Made by a program: the position numbers and the translations under genes
The notes under the pieces: model-generated
Told to the model about the DNA's origin: nothing
What the model saw: only the letters and a program-made list of their open reading frames with translations
Databases searched by the model: none
DNA from: JAUCQB01 sp964586235
GTDB taxonomy: Bacteria > Planctomycetota > Phycisphaerae > UBA1845 > PWPN01
Reading direction: 5' to 3'
DNA: 64,000 nucleotides
NCBI GenBank assembly: GCA_964586235.1
Contig: CAZPIO010000005.1
Span: 43,474-107,473, forward strand
Shown: positions 26,404 to 36,053 of the stretch, piece by piece
Layout of the letters: every line of letters begins with the position of its first letter
Position numbering within the stretch: the stretch's first letter is position 1

Positions 26404-27708
26404 TCATGCGGGTTGGTGGTTGTCCTTTCTCCAGTTCGGGTTCTTCCAGCGGCCGTTGGTGAAGTCGGGGACGTCCACCGGCCTGCTGCGGTTGGCGATC
26501 GATTCGTGAGAGCACCAGTAGAGGACGCTCCACGATGCCGCGTCGTAGACATCGATCCACGGTTCGCGGTCGTGTCGGACCATCTCGATGAAGTCGTTCA
26601 CTGCGAAGAAGTCGCCGCCGCCGTGACCTGCATCAGCGGCCTTGCGGCCCTCGCGCCTCCAATAGCCGTGGTCATACTGATCCTGGTACTTGTCCATCTT
26701 TTCCCAGCGCTCGCCCTTGCCGTCTTCGATATAGACGCCGTGCCGAGAGTCATAAAGGCCCCTCGTGCCCTGAATCATGTACGGCATCAGGGCCGGGCGG
26801 GGCGAATTGACATCGTAATCGAGGCGAATGACCCGGCCGTTGACCGTGCGGATCTGGGTGGAGACGAATTCGCCGAGGGCCCAGTCGATCTTGCCCTGCG
26901 GGCTGTCGGCACCGAAGCGTCTGATCGTGTAATCCTTGAGGACGCGGGGCGCGGTCATCATGCTCGTGCAGTATTCCATGCGGTCGCCGTCGTTGAGGCC
27001 GAGCCACTTGCTGACCGGCCCCATGGCGTGCGTCGGGTAGTCGCTGCCGAAGTTGTTCGCAGCCCAGTCACCCCACCAGTCGAGCGAGCCGTCGGGTTTG
27101 AACAGCATGAAGCGGCAGTCGTGGAGATAACCACACTCGGCGTAATACGGTTCGCCGAAGACGCCGGCTCGGATCATGTTGAGAACCATCATATTGGGCC
27201 GCATGTAAAGGTAGTTCTCGAGCAGCATGTAGCGGCGGCCGGTAGCCTCCTTGGTCTTGACCAGATCCCACAGCTCCTGAAGCTGGAAGCCGGCCGGAAC
27301 TTCGCTGCCGACGTGCTTGCCGGCCTTCATGGCTTCGACGGCCATGGGGCAGTGCCACTTCGTCGGGGTGGCGATCAGGACGGCGTCGATGTCGTCGCGC
27401 TTGACCATGGCGCCGTAGTCGTTGGGGGCCTTGGCATAGGGGGCCGGCTCGGAGCCCTGGGCTTTCTGCACGATCCCGGACGCCCGCTTGAGGTTGTCCT
27501 CGTTGAGGTCGCAGACGACCTTGACCTGCACGCCGGGAACGCCCAGGGCCAGGCGCAGGAGGTGTGTGCCGCGGTTGCCCAATCCCGCGATGCCCAGGCG
27601 CACAGGCTTGGAGTGTTCCTGCGGCGAGGCCGCGAATGCGAACTTGCCGAGCGCCGCTGCTGCAGCCACCGTCCCGGCGCCTCTGGTCAGGAATTCGCGT
27701 CGATTCAC
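26404..27708 (-). CDS. Exported Gfo/Idh/MocA-fold protein, GH109-like (alpha-N-acetylgalactosaminidase)
   Basis: 434 residues from a GTG at 27708, with GGGAGA upstream. It begins with a twin-arginine signal (NRREFL...). A Rossmann NAD-binding motif (RLGIAGLGNRGTHLLRL) follows. The match extends beyond generic oxidoreductases to GH109: MKAGKHVGSEVPAGFQLQEL, YPTHAMGPVSKWL, VSTQIRTVNGRVI, and the terminal PDFTNGRWKNP. GH109 enzymes hydrolyse terminal alpha-GalNAc through an NAD-dependent redox mechanism. Tat export of a folded, cofactor-loaded protein fits this. Confidence 0.88.
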   Translation of the reverse strand: MNRREFLTRGAGTVAAAAALGKFAFAASPQEHSKPVRLGIAGLGNRGTHLLRLALGVPGVQVKVVCDLNEDNLKRASGIVQKAQGSEPAPYAKAPNDYGAMVKRDDIDAVLIATPTKWHCPMAVEAMKAGKHVGSEVPAGFQLQELWDLVKTKEATGRRYMLLENYLYMRPNMMVLNMIRAGVFGEPYYAECGYLHDCRFMLFKPDGSLDWWGDWAANNFGSDYPTHAMGPVSKWLGLNDGDRMEYCTSMMTAPRVLKDYTIRRFGADSPQGKIDWALGEFVSTQIRTVNGRVIRLDYDVNSPRPALMPYMIQGTRGLYDSRHGVYIEDGKGERWEKMDKYQDQYDHGYWRREGRKAADAGHGGGDFFAVNDFIEMVRHDREPWIDVYDAASWSVLYWCSHESIANRSRPVDVPDFTNGRWKNPNWRKDNHQPA

Positions 27709-27924
27709 GTGGCTTCTCCCGCTGAACGGTTCGTGTGGTCGGATTGTCGCCGACCCGATTATAATCGCAACACGGTTGTCTGGGCCAACGGTGATTCGAC
27801 GCCGGTCAGCCTTGCTTCTGTATGGCATACTCCGGTTGTGTTTCGACCGCTCGATCATCTTCGCCGTGAAGGCCGGCGGTCTGGCGAATTTGCCCGAATA
27901 CGGCGACTGCACAACGGTGTGCTG

Positions 27925-28806
27925 CTACGACCCGGATTTGAGGTAAGTGTCGAAGAACTCGATCATGTGCTGCCAGGTGAGGTCGAGCTGAGGCTGGTGG
28001 TCCATGGAACCTGAATCGCAGAAGACGGGCACCTCGAGGTCGATGAAGCCGCAGTGGTAGCCGCCGTCGAGGACGATGAGCTCCTTGGGCGAGTTGGCGT
28101 TGTCGTACATGGGCTGGGCGTGCCGGGCCAATGGGGTGAACGTGTCCTCGGAACCGGCGATGAAGATGATCGGGACATGGATGTCGGCGGCGGCGGCAAT
28201 CGCGGAATCGGGCCAGGTCTCGGCCGGGGCCAGGGTTGCTACCGCCTTGACGCGATCGTCGGCTGCCGCGGCGAGCATGCCGGCGCCGCCGCCCATCGAG
28301 TGGCCAGCGATGCCGAAATACGCGGTGTCGATGAGCCCGTAGAACCGCGATTCGGGGCGGGCGTTTTCCTGCTCGAGCCAGGTCAGGCACTGGCGCATGT
28401 CCTGGGCGAAGCGCGGATGGCTGGGGAACAACTGGGTCTCGGACGCCGGGGCGATCACGACATAGCCCTGGGCGGCCAAAGTAATCAGCGTCGAGTGATA
28501 CATCCTCGGGGTAGCCAGCCAACCGTGACCGAAGGCGACGCCGGGGTAGGGTGCGCCGGACGGCTCAATCGCGGCGCTTCTGCCGTCGCTGATCGCAGGG
28601 TAATAGACCAGGGCCTCGAAGCGGCCAAAGCCCTGTCTCGGGACTCGGACTGAATCAATGCCGACTGCATAAGGCCCGTCCGACGGCGTGATGTTGCCGG
28701 AGATCGGCAGGCAGCCTGAGAGGCCCATGCTCCCGATGGCTGCTGCCACGGCGAGCAGGTAAACGACACCCGGCCACGCGGTTCTGTTGCGGTTACAGGA
28801 CATCAT
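27925..28806 (-). CDS. Alpha/beta-hydrolase lipoprotein (dienelactone hydrolase/cutinase-like)
   Basis: About 293 residues from the ATG at 28806. The signal ends in a lipobox (MGLSGC). The catalytic elements are clear: nucleophile elbow GHSMGGGAG, acid in AGSEDTFTP and histidine in GGYHCGF. The domain pattern is that of dienelactone-hydrolase or cutinase/PET-hydrolase-like esterases. The substrate is not deducible. The longer upstream frame lacks a signal peptide and was rejected. Confidence 0.85.
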   Translation of the reverse strand: MMSCNRNRTAWPGVVYLLAVAAAIGSMGLSGCLPISGNITPSDGPYAVGIDSVRVPRQGFGRFEALVYYPAISDGRSAAIEPSGAPYPGVAFGHGWLATPRMYHSTLITLAAQGYVVIAPASETQLFPSHPRFAQDMRQCLTWLEQENARPESRFYGLIDTAYFGIAGHSMGGGAGMLAAAADDRVKAVATLAPAETWPDSAIAAAADIHVPIIFIAGSEDTFTPLARHAQPMYDNANSPKELIVLDGGYHCGFIDLEVPVFCDSGSMDHQPQLDLTWQHMIEFFDTYLKSGS

Positions 28807-28861
28807 GTCGCCGGGATTATACGCGCCGTTTGGAGGCACGACACGCAGCCCGAATCGAACG

Positions 28862-28890
28862 TTGACAGTCGCCGGCCGTACAGGTCTACT
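28862..28890 (+). promoter_or_regulatory. Candidate promoter of the GH97 gene
   Basis: A perfect -35 TTGACA (28862-28867), a 17-bp spacer and -10 TCTACT (28885-28890, four of six matches). It sits 22 bp before the AGGAGG of the GH97-Dabb gene. Confidence 0.45.
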
Positions 28891-28912
28891 GCGGCCAACG
28901 AGGAGGTTTCGC

Positions 28913-31201
28913 ATGAGATGTATCTGGACTGCAACAATTCTGGCCCTTGCGGCCGCACAAGTCACGGCGGACGAACCGGTGACCGTGGCGTCGCCGGACG
29001 GCAAGGTGGTGTTTTCGTTGGCAACCGGGCAGGCGGGGCCGGCGTTCAGCATCACCGTGGACGGACAGACGGTTCTGACAGACTCGCCGCTGGGACTGCT
29101 GCCGACGGAGGCACCGCCGCTCGGGCCGGGGCTGGGGATACGAAACAAGCAGGTCAGCGACACCGACGAGAACTGGACGCCGGTCTGCGGGACGGTATCA
29201 CCGGTGCGCGATGAGTATCGCATGCTGCAGGTGGATCTGGCCGAGGCGGGGTCGAACGGGCGGGCGCTGACGATTCTGGTGCGGGCCTACAACGACGGTG
29301 TCGCCTTTCGATATCGCGTTGCTGGCGGCTCGGGCGAGTACCGGCTGGACGGCGAACGGACGGCTTTCCACTTTGCCGAGGATGCGAAAGCGTGGGCGCT
29401 GCCGCTCAAGGGCTTCCGAACCTCTTACGAGGGCAAGTACAAGATCGGGGCGCTTTCGTCGCTCGGCGAGTCGCTCATCGGGTTGCCGATTACGTTGGAA
29501 CTGTCCGGCGGCAAGTGGATGGCGATTGCCGAGGCGCATCTGGAGGACTACGCCGGGCTGTACTTGGCGACCAGCCCGCAGTCGCCCAAGACGCTGCTGA
29601 GCCGCCTGTCGGCGCGAGGCCAGGGGCCGCCCGTGGTTCGCAGCGGATCGTTTGAGACGCCGTGGCGGGTGATTGTTCTGGGCCGGCGGGCGGGGGATCT
29701 GATCGAAAGCCAGATCGTCTCGAACTGCAACCCGCCATGCGCGATCGCCGACACCGCCTGGATCAAGCCGGGCAAGGTCACCTGGGATTGGTGGTCAAAG
29801 TGGATGGTGAGCGGCGTGGACTTCAACGGTGGGATCAACACCGCGACCTATCTGCACTATGCCAATTTCGCCGCCGAGGCCGGGTTTCCATATTTGCTCA
29901 TCGACGAGGGGTGGTCGTGGTGGGAGAACAGGCCCGGCACAGATGGCAAGATGACTCGAGTGACGGACATCACCCGTACAGTGAAGGACGTCGACCTGCC
30001 TGCGATCATCGAGCACTGCCGCAAGAAAGGTGTGCGTGTCTGGCTGTGGCTGACCTGGAGCCACTGTGACGCCCAGATGGCCGAGGCCTTCCCGCTTTAC
30101 GAGAAGTGGGGCATTGCCGGGGTCAAGGTCGATTTCATGAACCGCGACGACCAGTGGATGGTGAACTGGTACTACAAGGTCGCGCGTGAGGCGGCGAAGC
30201 ATCACCTGATGGTAGACATGCACGGAGCTTACAAGCCGACGGGTATGAGCCGGACGTGGCCGAACATGCTGACCTTTGAAGGGGTCATGGGCCTGGAGTG
30301 CTGCAAGTGGTCGGCGGACATCACGCCGGAGCACAACGTGACGCTGCCGTTCACGCGGATGCTGGCCGGGCCGATGGATTACACCCCGGGCGGCTTCAAC
30401 TGCCTGACGCCGGATCGCTTCAAGCCGCGCGACTCGGCGCCGTTCGTGATGGGCACACGCTCGCATCAGCTTGCTCAGTACGTCGTCTACTTCAGTCCGT
30501 TGCAGATGTGTGTGGATTACCCGGCCGGTTATCGCGGCGCGGCGGGATTCGAGTTTCTCCGCTGGGTGCCGACGATCTGGGACGAAAGCCGGGTGATCGA
30601 CGGTTATCCGGGCAAGTACATTCTGATGGCCCGGCGCAGGGGGGCCGAGTGGTACGTGGGCGGGATGAACGATGGGCAGGCGCGAGCCTTGAAGCTGCCG
30701 CTGGGTTTCCTCGGGAGCGGCCAATGGCGCATGGATGCATTCACCGACGGCGAGCGATGCAAAGAGGTGCCGGAGCAGATCCGCCGCGTGCGGAGCGTGG
30801 TGAGGCCGACGGAGACGCTCGACGTCACCATGGCCTCGGGCGGCGGCTGCGCGATCCGGTTCGTTCCCAATCGCGGCGCCGAGGCCGGCAACACACTCAT
30901 CCGGCACCTGGTCGGCCTGAAGTTCAAACCGGAGCTGACGGCGCAGCAGCGCGAGGAGATCATCGCCGCCAGTGACCTGCTTCCTGGACAGGTGCCGGAG
31001 ATCGTGACGTACGAAGGCGGGCCGAACACCGACCGGCGGGGGCTCAGCGCAGGCATCGACTACGCCATTCTGCTCACCTTCCGATCGCAGCGCGACTTAC
31101 AGACATACCGGAATCACCCGGCACATCGGGCGATGGCCGAGAAATACCGCCCGTGGCTGGCGGACATGGTGTTCGTCGACTGGGAGGTGCCCCAGAAGTA
31201 G
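28913..31201 (+). CDS. GH97 alpha-glycosidase fused to a C-terminal Dabb domain
   Basis: 762 residues, with AGGAGG six bases before the ATG and a signal peptide. Residues ~20-640 are GH97: an N-terminal sandwich (VTVASPDGKVVFSLAT), then the barrel with KVTWDWWSKW, FPYLLIDEGWSWW and IAGVKVDFMNRDDQW. Asp407 in KVDFM matches the nucleophile of retaining GH97 alpha-galactosidases; Glu456 or Glu462 (LTFEGVMGLE) is the likely acid/base. Residues ~660-762 (RHLVGLKFKPELTAQQ... NHPAHRAMAEKYRPW) are a Dabb stress-response A/B barrel, which is normally a free-standing protein. The reading frame is continuous. Confidence 0.9.
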   Translation: MRCIWTATILALAAAQVTADEPVTVASPDGKVVFSLATGQAGPAFSITVDGQTVLTDSPLGLLPTEAPPLGPGLGIRNKQVSDTDENWTPVCGTVSPVRDEYRMLQVDLAEAGSNGRALTILVRAYNDGVAFRYRVAGGSGEYRLDGERTAFHFAEDAKAWALPLKGFRTSYEGKYKIGALSSLGESLIGLPITLELSGGKWMAIAEAHLEDYAGLYLATSPQSPKTLLSRLSARGQGPPVVRSGSFETPWRVIVLGRRAGDLIESQIVSNCNPPCAIADTAWIKPGKVTWDWWSKWMVSGVDFNGGINTATYLHYANFAAEAGFPYLLIDEGWSWWENRPGTDGKMTRVTDITRTVKDVDLPAIIEHCRKKGVRVWLWLTWSHCDAQMAEAFPLYEKWGIAGVKVDFMNRDDQWMVNWYYKVAREAAKHHLMVDMHGAYKPTGMSRTWPNMLTFEGVMGLECCKWSADITPEHNVTLPFTRMLAGPMDYTPGGFNCLTPDRFKPRDSAPFVMGTRSHQLAQYVVYFSPLQMCVDYPAGYRGAAGFEFLRWVPTIWDESRVIDGYPGKYILMARRRGAEWYVGGMNDGQARALKLPLGFLGSGQWRMDAFTDGERCKEVPEQIRRVRSVVRPTETLDVTMASGGGCAIRFVPNRGAEAGNTLIRHLVGLKFKPELTAQQREEIIAASDLLPGQVPEIVTYEGGPNTDRRGLSAGIDYAILLTFRSQRDLQTYRNHPAHRAMAEKYRPWLADMVFVDWEVPQK

Positions 31202-31264
31202 AATAGGGCCATTCGCGGGGCTGTGGCATCCGCCGTCTCGCGCTCCTGTCGGAGACAAGGGATC

Positions 31265-31843
31265 ATGTTCAACATCATTCACTGGCTCAACGCACACCCC
31301 GAGGTGTGGCCGGTGTTCATCTACTTCGCCCGCATCGCCGACGTCTCGATCGGCACGCTGCGGACCATTTGCGTCATCCGCGGCATGCGGATTCTCGCGC
31401 CGGTGCTCGGTTTCTTCGAAGTAGCGATCTGGATCACGGCGGTATCAGGCGTACTGACGCACCTGGATCACTGGTACAACGTGGTCGCCTACGCGGGCGG
31501 TTTCGCCACCGGGAATGCGGTTGGCATGTGGATCGAAGAGCGGCTGGCGTTCGGCATGCAGGCGATCCGGCTGATTTCCTGCACGCGCAGCGCCGCGGTC
31601 GCAGCCGGGCTGCGCCTGGCGGGATACGCGGTCACGGAGATGAAAGGGCGCGGCCTGAACGGCGAGGTCTCGATCTGTTTTGTCGTCGCCCCCCGCCGGG
31701 AGACCGCACAGGTAATCCGCGTGGCGGAGAGCATCGATCCCGAGGTGTTCTGTACTTTCGACGACGTGAAGTCCTCCGATGTTCGCGTCTATCGGGACCC
31801 GGCCCCGCGGGCCCGCTGGTGGCGCCTGCTGGATCGCAAGTGA
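31265..31843 (+). CDS. UPF0316 membrane protein with a DUF2179 domain
   Basis: 192 residues. The start ATG at 31265 follows AAGGG. Three N-terminal hydrophobic segments include the family pattern YFARIADVSIGTLRTICVIRG, followed by the GNAVGMWIEERLA motif and a soluble C-terminal DUF2179-like domain (~115-180). The function is unknown. It follows the GH97 gene by 63 bp. Confidence 0.85.
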   Translation: MFNIIHWLNAHPEVWPVFIYFARIADVSIGTLRTICVIRGMRILAPVLGFFEVAIWITAVSGVLTHLDHWYNVVAYAGGFATGNAVGMWIEERLAFGMQAIRLISCTRSAAVAAGLRLAGYAVTEMKGRGLNGEVSICFVVAPRRETAQVIRVAESIDPEVFCTFDDVKSSDVRVYRDPAPRARWWRLLDRK

Positions 31844-31875
31844 CGCAGGCCGGGAGGAAAAGAAGTTGATGCCCG

Positions 31876-34557
31876 TCAACGAGGGGCTGGCGTTGTCGAT
31901 AACTTCGGCGCGGTGATGGGTGCGGCGCCTGCTCCACCGGGGCCCGGGGCGACCTCGACGGCTGAGACGACGGCTTCGGCGCCGTTGACGCCGCGGAACC
32001 GGATGGCGACCACGCCGTGGCTGGGTTTGATATCGCTGAAGACGAGATCGACCGCGCGGTTGAGGCCGGCCCAGATCTTTTTCTGGTTCGCGGTGAAGAG
32101 GACACTCGCGGGTCGGCCGGTGGCCGTGGCCGCGATGTCCAGGTTGCGGACCGCCGGCCGGCCGTTGATGTCGATGTCCATCAGTCGCCCGGCGGGTTCG
32201 ACCCATCGGGATTCCATCAGCTTCAAGCGGACGTGATACTGGCCCGGACCCACGGTCACGTATGCGGTGAAGTCCTGGCCGTGCATGCCGTGGCGGTAGA
32301 TCACCGGGTCCGTCGTCCCGGCGATCGCCAGGCGTCGTGGGGTCGTGTGCCAGCAAGCCTCGACAGGGTCGGTCGTCTCGCCGACACGGATAACCACTTC
32401 GGTCGCTGGACGCCAGCCGCGGCCTTCGGAATCCGTGTAATCCTCCCGGCCGGGATAACCGAAGATCCATCGCTGCGCGTCGGTCGGGCCGCCGCCTTCG
32501 CCGAAGCCGGCCTCACCAGTGGCCGTTGAGAACTGGATCGCGTCGACGCAGACACTGGCTCCACGTGAAAGCGGGTTTCCTTTGCCCAGAGCCACCACTT
32601 TCAGCGTGTGCGGTCCGTTGTCCAGGCCGCTCCTGTAGTACAGCACCTGCTGCCGCAGCGAGTACGGGTTCCAGGAGTCGATGCCGCAGAGTTGCTTCTC
32701 GCCATCGAGATAGACGTCGGCCAGGCCGCCGCTGCCGTCGACCGACCCGATCAAGCGCACCTGGCTGCCGGCGAAGGAGAACGAAGCGCTTGCGTCGGCC
32801 TGGGATGTCACGCGTGCAGTGCCGCCGAAATGCGCCGGGGCGTTTTGTTCGTCCCACCTGCCGGAGAAGGATATCGCCGGTTCGTCGCTCTGCTGCTGGG
32901 GGTCATCACCTTCGACTGTCACTGTCCTGCTGCCGTCGTGTCGAATTGTGACGATGCAGTCGCCGTTGTTGAGCGGCCTGACCGCATAACCGTTTTCGTC
33001 GAGCGAAGGCGATTCCGAAAGCGGCTTGCCGTCGGCCAGGATCCGCGTCGGGCGAAACGCCAGGCGGAGCACTTCGCGGGTGTCCGCGGGGGCGTCGAAG
33101 GTGGTGTACTCGATGCGGCCGTCGGAATGGGTGACCTTCGACACGACCGAGGTGCTTCGCATGATATGGTTTTCGCGATTGGGGCCCAGGAGGTCGGGCA
33201 GCCACGCCATGCCGTCGAGGACGTAGGCCAGCGGCAGGGGGTGGGCGATCTGGAGCCAACTGCCGGCGACGACGTTGCCGCCGTCCATGCCGTCTTCGAC
33301 GACGCCGGTCTCGTGGCAGTCGTAGGTGGCCAGAATGAACTGTCGGCGGGCCAGTTCGCGAGCCCACTGGCTCTCGGCCCTTGAGGCGTACTCGGCAAAG
33401 GCCGCACCGACCTGCATTGGAGGATATGAGAGCGATCGGCCGCAGCACTGGGCCCCTTCAGGGTAGGCCCATGCGCCGCTGTAAACGTCGCCGCCCGATT
33501 CGGGCGCCACGCCGGCCCGCTGGAGGAAGAGGGACATGATGTTGCGGGCGTCGGAAAGCCAGTTGGGGAAGACGTCGGGGTTGGTCATGAGGTAGCGGGG
33601 AATCATCTCGGAGAGCGTCTCGCTCTGGACCTGGTGCGGCCAGTCCCAGTAGTCGCGGCCGAATGCGTCGTTTTCAAGCCAGCGGGGCAGCAACGCATCG
33701 CGCAGGTACGCCCGGCCGTCGTCGCGAGCTTCGACGAGAGCGTTGTTCGCGCCTGTGTAGCCGACGCGGATCAGCTCGTCGAACAATCGCAACAGCACCA
33801 CGACTCCGCCGGTCTGCTGGTCTTCCCAGAACACATCTTCTGGGTTGGCGTATCGGTTCCACGGAGACAGACCCGGCTCGCGGCTCCGTTTCGCGGCCAG
33901 CAGGTCCGCCCATCGTTTGGCGGCGTCAAGCCATTCCTGGTTGCCGGTGACCTGGTAACCTCGGACCAGGCCAAGCCCGAAAAACGCAACAAGATCGAGT
34001 TGGATCATGCCGTGAGGATTGCACTCGCCATAGGGATCGCCCTGGTTGGGCACGCTGATCAAGAATCGGGGCCACGGATGGTCCTCGTTCGTCTGGCAGT
34101 GGTTCAGGAGCACGTCGGCGATCATGCTGATATGGGCAATCGCGGCCGGATCACCGGTGTAGCGGTAGTAGTCCACCCAGCCGAGCATGGCATAGGCCCC
34201 GCGCTGGGCAAGATCGCCGTTGCCCCAGTCCTGGAGGTTGCCGGGGCGGATGGTGCCGTCCGGCTGGATCTGCCATCGGCCGTTGTAGATGTAGTCCGGC
34301 GCGGGCAGCCCCGTCTTAGGAGACGTCGCCCACGGATATCGCTTCAATGTTTCGGCGGCGACGCGCACACGAAAATCGCACTGGCCATTGAGCGCCTTGT
34401 ACCAAGGGGCAATCACGCCGTGGCTATCCTCGACGGCGTCATGCGCGAAATATCGAGGCTGCGTTCGCTGGGCCGGGGCCGAAAGCGGCAGCGCGAGACA
34501 GAGCAGGAAGGACAGGAACGCCAGACGTTGCTTGGATGCGTCCTGCAGACGGTTCAT
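31876..34557 (-). CDS. Secreted multidomain protein: alpha/alpha-barrel, sandwich and malectin-like domains
   Basis: 893 residues with a signal peptide and GGAGAG before the start. Residues ~35-480 look like a six-hairpin alpha/alpha barrel (AMLGWVDYYRYTGDPAAIAHI, GAYAYPEGAQCCGRSL-like region). Residues ~560-670 resemble a galactose-binding-type sandwich (SFSFAGSQVRLIGSVDGSGGLADVYLDG). Residues ~680-870 resemble malectin (QDFTAYVTVGPGQYHVRLKL, DIDINGRPAVRNLDI). It is probably a polysaccharide-active or -binding enzyme, but no catalytic residues can be assigned. Confidence 0.7.
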   Translation of the reverse strand: MNRLQDASKQRLAFLSFLLCLALPLSAPAQRTQPRYFAHDAVEDSHGVIAPWYKALNGQCDFRVRVAAETLKRYPWATSPKTGLPAPDYIYNGRWQIQPDGTIRPGNLQDWGNGDLAQRGAYAMLGWVDYYRYTGDPAAIAHISMIADVLLNHCQTNEDHPWPRFLISVPNQGDPYGECNPHGMIQLDLVAFFGLGLVRGYQVTGNQEWLDAAKRWADLLAAKRSREPGLSPWNRYANPEDVFWEDQQTGGVVVLLRLFDELIRVGYTGANNALVEARDDGRAYLRDALLPRWLENDAFGRDYWDWPHQVQSETLSEMIPRYLMTNPDVFPNWLSDARNIMSLFLQRAGVAPESGGDVYSGAWAYPEGAQCCGRSLSYPPMQVGAAFAEYASRAESQWARELARRQFILATYDCHETGVVEDGMDGGNVVAGSWLQIAHPLPLAYVLDGMAWLPDLLGPNRENHIMRSTSVVSKVTHSDGRIEYTTFDAPADTREVLRLAFRPTRILADGKPLSESPSLDENGYAVRPLNNGDCIVTIRHDGSRTVTVEGDDPQQQSDEPAISFSGRWDEQNAPAHFGGTARVTSQADASASFSFAGSQVRLIGSVDGSGGLADVYLDGEKQLCGIDSWNPYSLRQQVLYYRSGLDNGPHTLKVVALGKGNPLSRGASVCVDAIQFSTATGEAGFGEGGGPTDAQRWIFGYPGREDYTDSEGRGWRPATEVVIRVGETTDPVEACWHTTPRRLAIAGTTDPVIYRHGMHGQDFTAYVTVGPGQYHVRLKLMESRWVEPAGRLMDIDINGRPAVRNLDIAATATGRPASVLFTANQKKIWAGLNRAVDLVFSDIKPSHGVVAIRFRGVNGAEAVVSAVEVAPGPGGAGAAPITAPKLSTTPAPR

Positions 34558-34625
34558 AGTGCGCTCTCCAGGGGTTTCGACGGGAATCCACTTGCCGCCG
34601 ATGGAACGGTGGGCTTATGGTACAG

Positions 34626-34820
34626 CCAAGCTGCTCGCCGTGAAATCTTCCAGTGTACGCTCGTCGCCGAATCCTCTCCGCATCGGGCGCCGATGAGGAT
34701 GGGAATCCTCGACGCCGAAGGCCCCAGAACGGATTCTGGGGCCAGCGAAGAGTGAATTCTAAGGCCAGCGGAGAGTGAATTCTGAGGCCAGCAAGCTGCT
34801 CGGCGGGAAATCTTCCGGGC
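34626..34820. repeat. Family D repeats upstream of nadA
   Basis: 34692-34747 (ATGAGGATGGGAATCCTC ... GGCCCCAGAACGGATTCTGG) closely matches 49623-49680. It is followed by two degenerate tandem units ending GTGAATTCT-AGGCCAGC. A flanking motif (AGCTGCTCG-CG-GAAATCTTCC) occurs at both ends, near 34629 and 34795. There is no gene in 34558-34901. Confidence 0.6.
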
Positions 34821-34829
34821 GTGTTACGT

Positions 34830-34858
34830 TTTACCACCGGGGTCGGGACGGCTATACT
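34830..34858 (+). promoter_or_regulatory. Candidate nadA promoter
   Basis: TTTACC (34830-34835), an exact 17-bp spacer and TATACT (34853-34858), about 44 bp before the nadA start. Confidence 0.5.
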
Positions 34859-34901
34859 GGATCGGGGTTTGATCCAGCCTGGATGTGGGAGCCGACGAGA
34901 G

Positions 34902-36020
34902 ATGATGCCGTATCAGCCGCCTTTGCCTTCAGAGTATGACGACCTGTCTGTGGAGGAAATGTGCGCGCGCGTCCAGGCACACAAGAGGGCGTTCGGGCGG
35001 CGGCTGGTGATTCTCGGGCATCACTACCAGCAGGATGACGTGATCCAGTTTGCCGATTTTACCGGCGACAGTCTCAAGCTTAGCCAGCAGGCCGCGCAGC
35101 AGAAGGATGCCGAATTCGTGGTTTTCTGCGGCGTACACTTCATGGCCGAGTCGGCGGACATCCTGTCCGAGGGGCGGGCGGCGGTGATTCTGCCGGACCT
35201 GACCGCCGGGTGCAGCATGGCGGATATGGCGGCGCTGGATCAGGTCGAGGAGGCGTGGGAACGGCTGACGGCCGCGACGGACGCGAAGATCATTCCGATC
35301 ACCTACGTGAACAGCTCGGCGGCGATCAAGGCTTTCTGCGGGCGGCACGATGGCGCCTGCTGCACGAGTTCCAACGCCCGCAAGGTGCTCGAATACGCGC
35401 TCTCGCAGGGTGACAAGGTGTTGTTTCTGCCCGATCAGCACCTCGGCCGTAACACCGCGTATGCCATGGGACATCCGCTGGAGAGCATGGCGCTATATCA
35501 CCCGGCGATCGAAGGGGGCGGGCTGAGCGACGAGCAGATCCGCAGCGCTCGTTTTCTGCTGTGGAACGGCTACTGCAGCGTGCACCAGATCTTCACGCCA
35601 CAGCAGTGCGAGCGTGTGCGGCAGACAGATCCCGCGTGCAAGATCATCGTCCACCCCGAGTGCCAGTGGGAGGTGGTTCAGCGGGCGGACCTGGCCGGGA
35701 GCACGGAATACATTATCAAGGTGATCACCGAAGCGCCGGAGGGCTCGCGCTGGGCGGTGGGGACGGAGATCAACCTGGTGACTCGGCTGGCCAACCGCTA
35801 TGCCGGCCGCAAGGCGGTGCGGTCGCTGGCCGACGTACAGTGCTTGTGCTCGACGATGTATCGCATCGACCTGCCGCACCTGCTGTGGAGCCTCGACGAA
35901 CTGGCCGCCGGGCGGGTGGTCAACCGGATCACGGTCGATGAGCAGACCCGGCACGATGCCCGTGTAGCGCTGCAGCGCATGCTCGATCACGTCAGCAGCA
36001 CGCCAGTCGCCGCGAAGTAG
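34902..36020 (+). CDS. nadA: Quinolinate synthase
   Basis: 372 residues. It condenses iminoaspartate with dihydroxyacetone phosphate to quinolinate in de novo NAD synthesis. Family motifs are intact: LGHHYQQDDVIQFADFTGDS, FMAESADILS and VNSSAAIKAF. The three iron-sulfur cysteine sites are Cys104 (TAGCSMADM), Cys225 (NGYCSVH) and Cys314/316 (CLCSTMY). Two adjacent ATGs (34902 and 34905) could start it. nadB and nadC are not adjacent. Confidence 0.96.
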   Translation: MMPYQPPLPSEYDDLSVEEMCARVQAHKRAFGRRLVILGHHYQQDDVIQFADFTGDSLKLSQQAAQQKDAEFVVFCGVHFMAESADILSEGRAAVILPDLTAGCSMADMAALDQVEEAWERLTAATDAKIIPITYVNSSAAIKAFCGRHDGACCTSSNARKVLEYALSQGDKVLFLPDQHLGRNTAYAMGHPLESMALYHPAIEGGGLSDEQIRSARFLLWNGYCSVHQIFTPQQCERVRQTDPACKIIVHPECQWEVVQRADLAGSTEYIIKVITEAPEGSRWAVGTEINLVTRLANRYAGRKAVRSLADVQCLCSTMYRIDLPHLLWSLDELAAGRVVNRITVDEQTRHDARVALQRMLDHVSSTPVAAK

Positions 36021-36053
36021 ACCGGCCTGGGGATTGGGGGCTGGGGGCTGGAG

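Noticed and set aside
26413..28014. 533-codon plus-strand frame opposite the GH109-like gene
   Set aside because: Its composition is that of a shadow frame, and it spans two real minus-strand genes.
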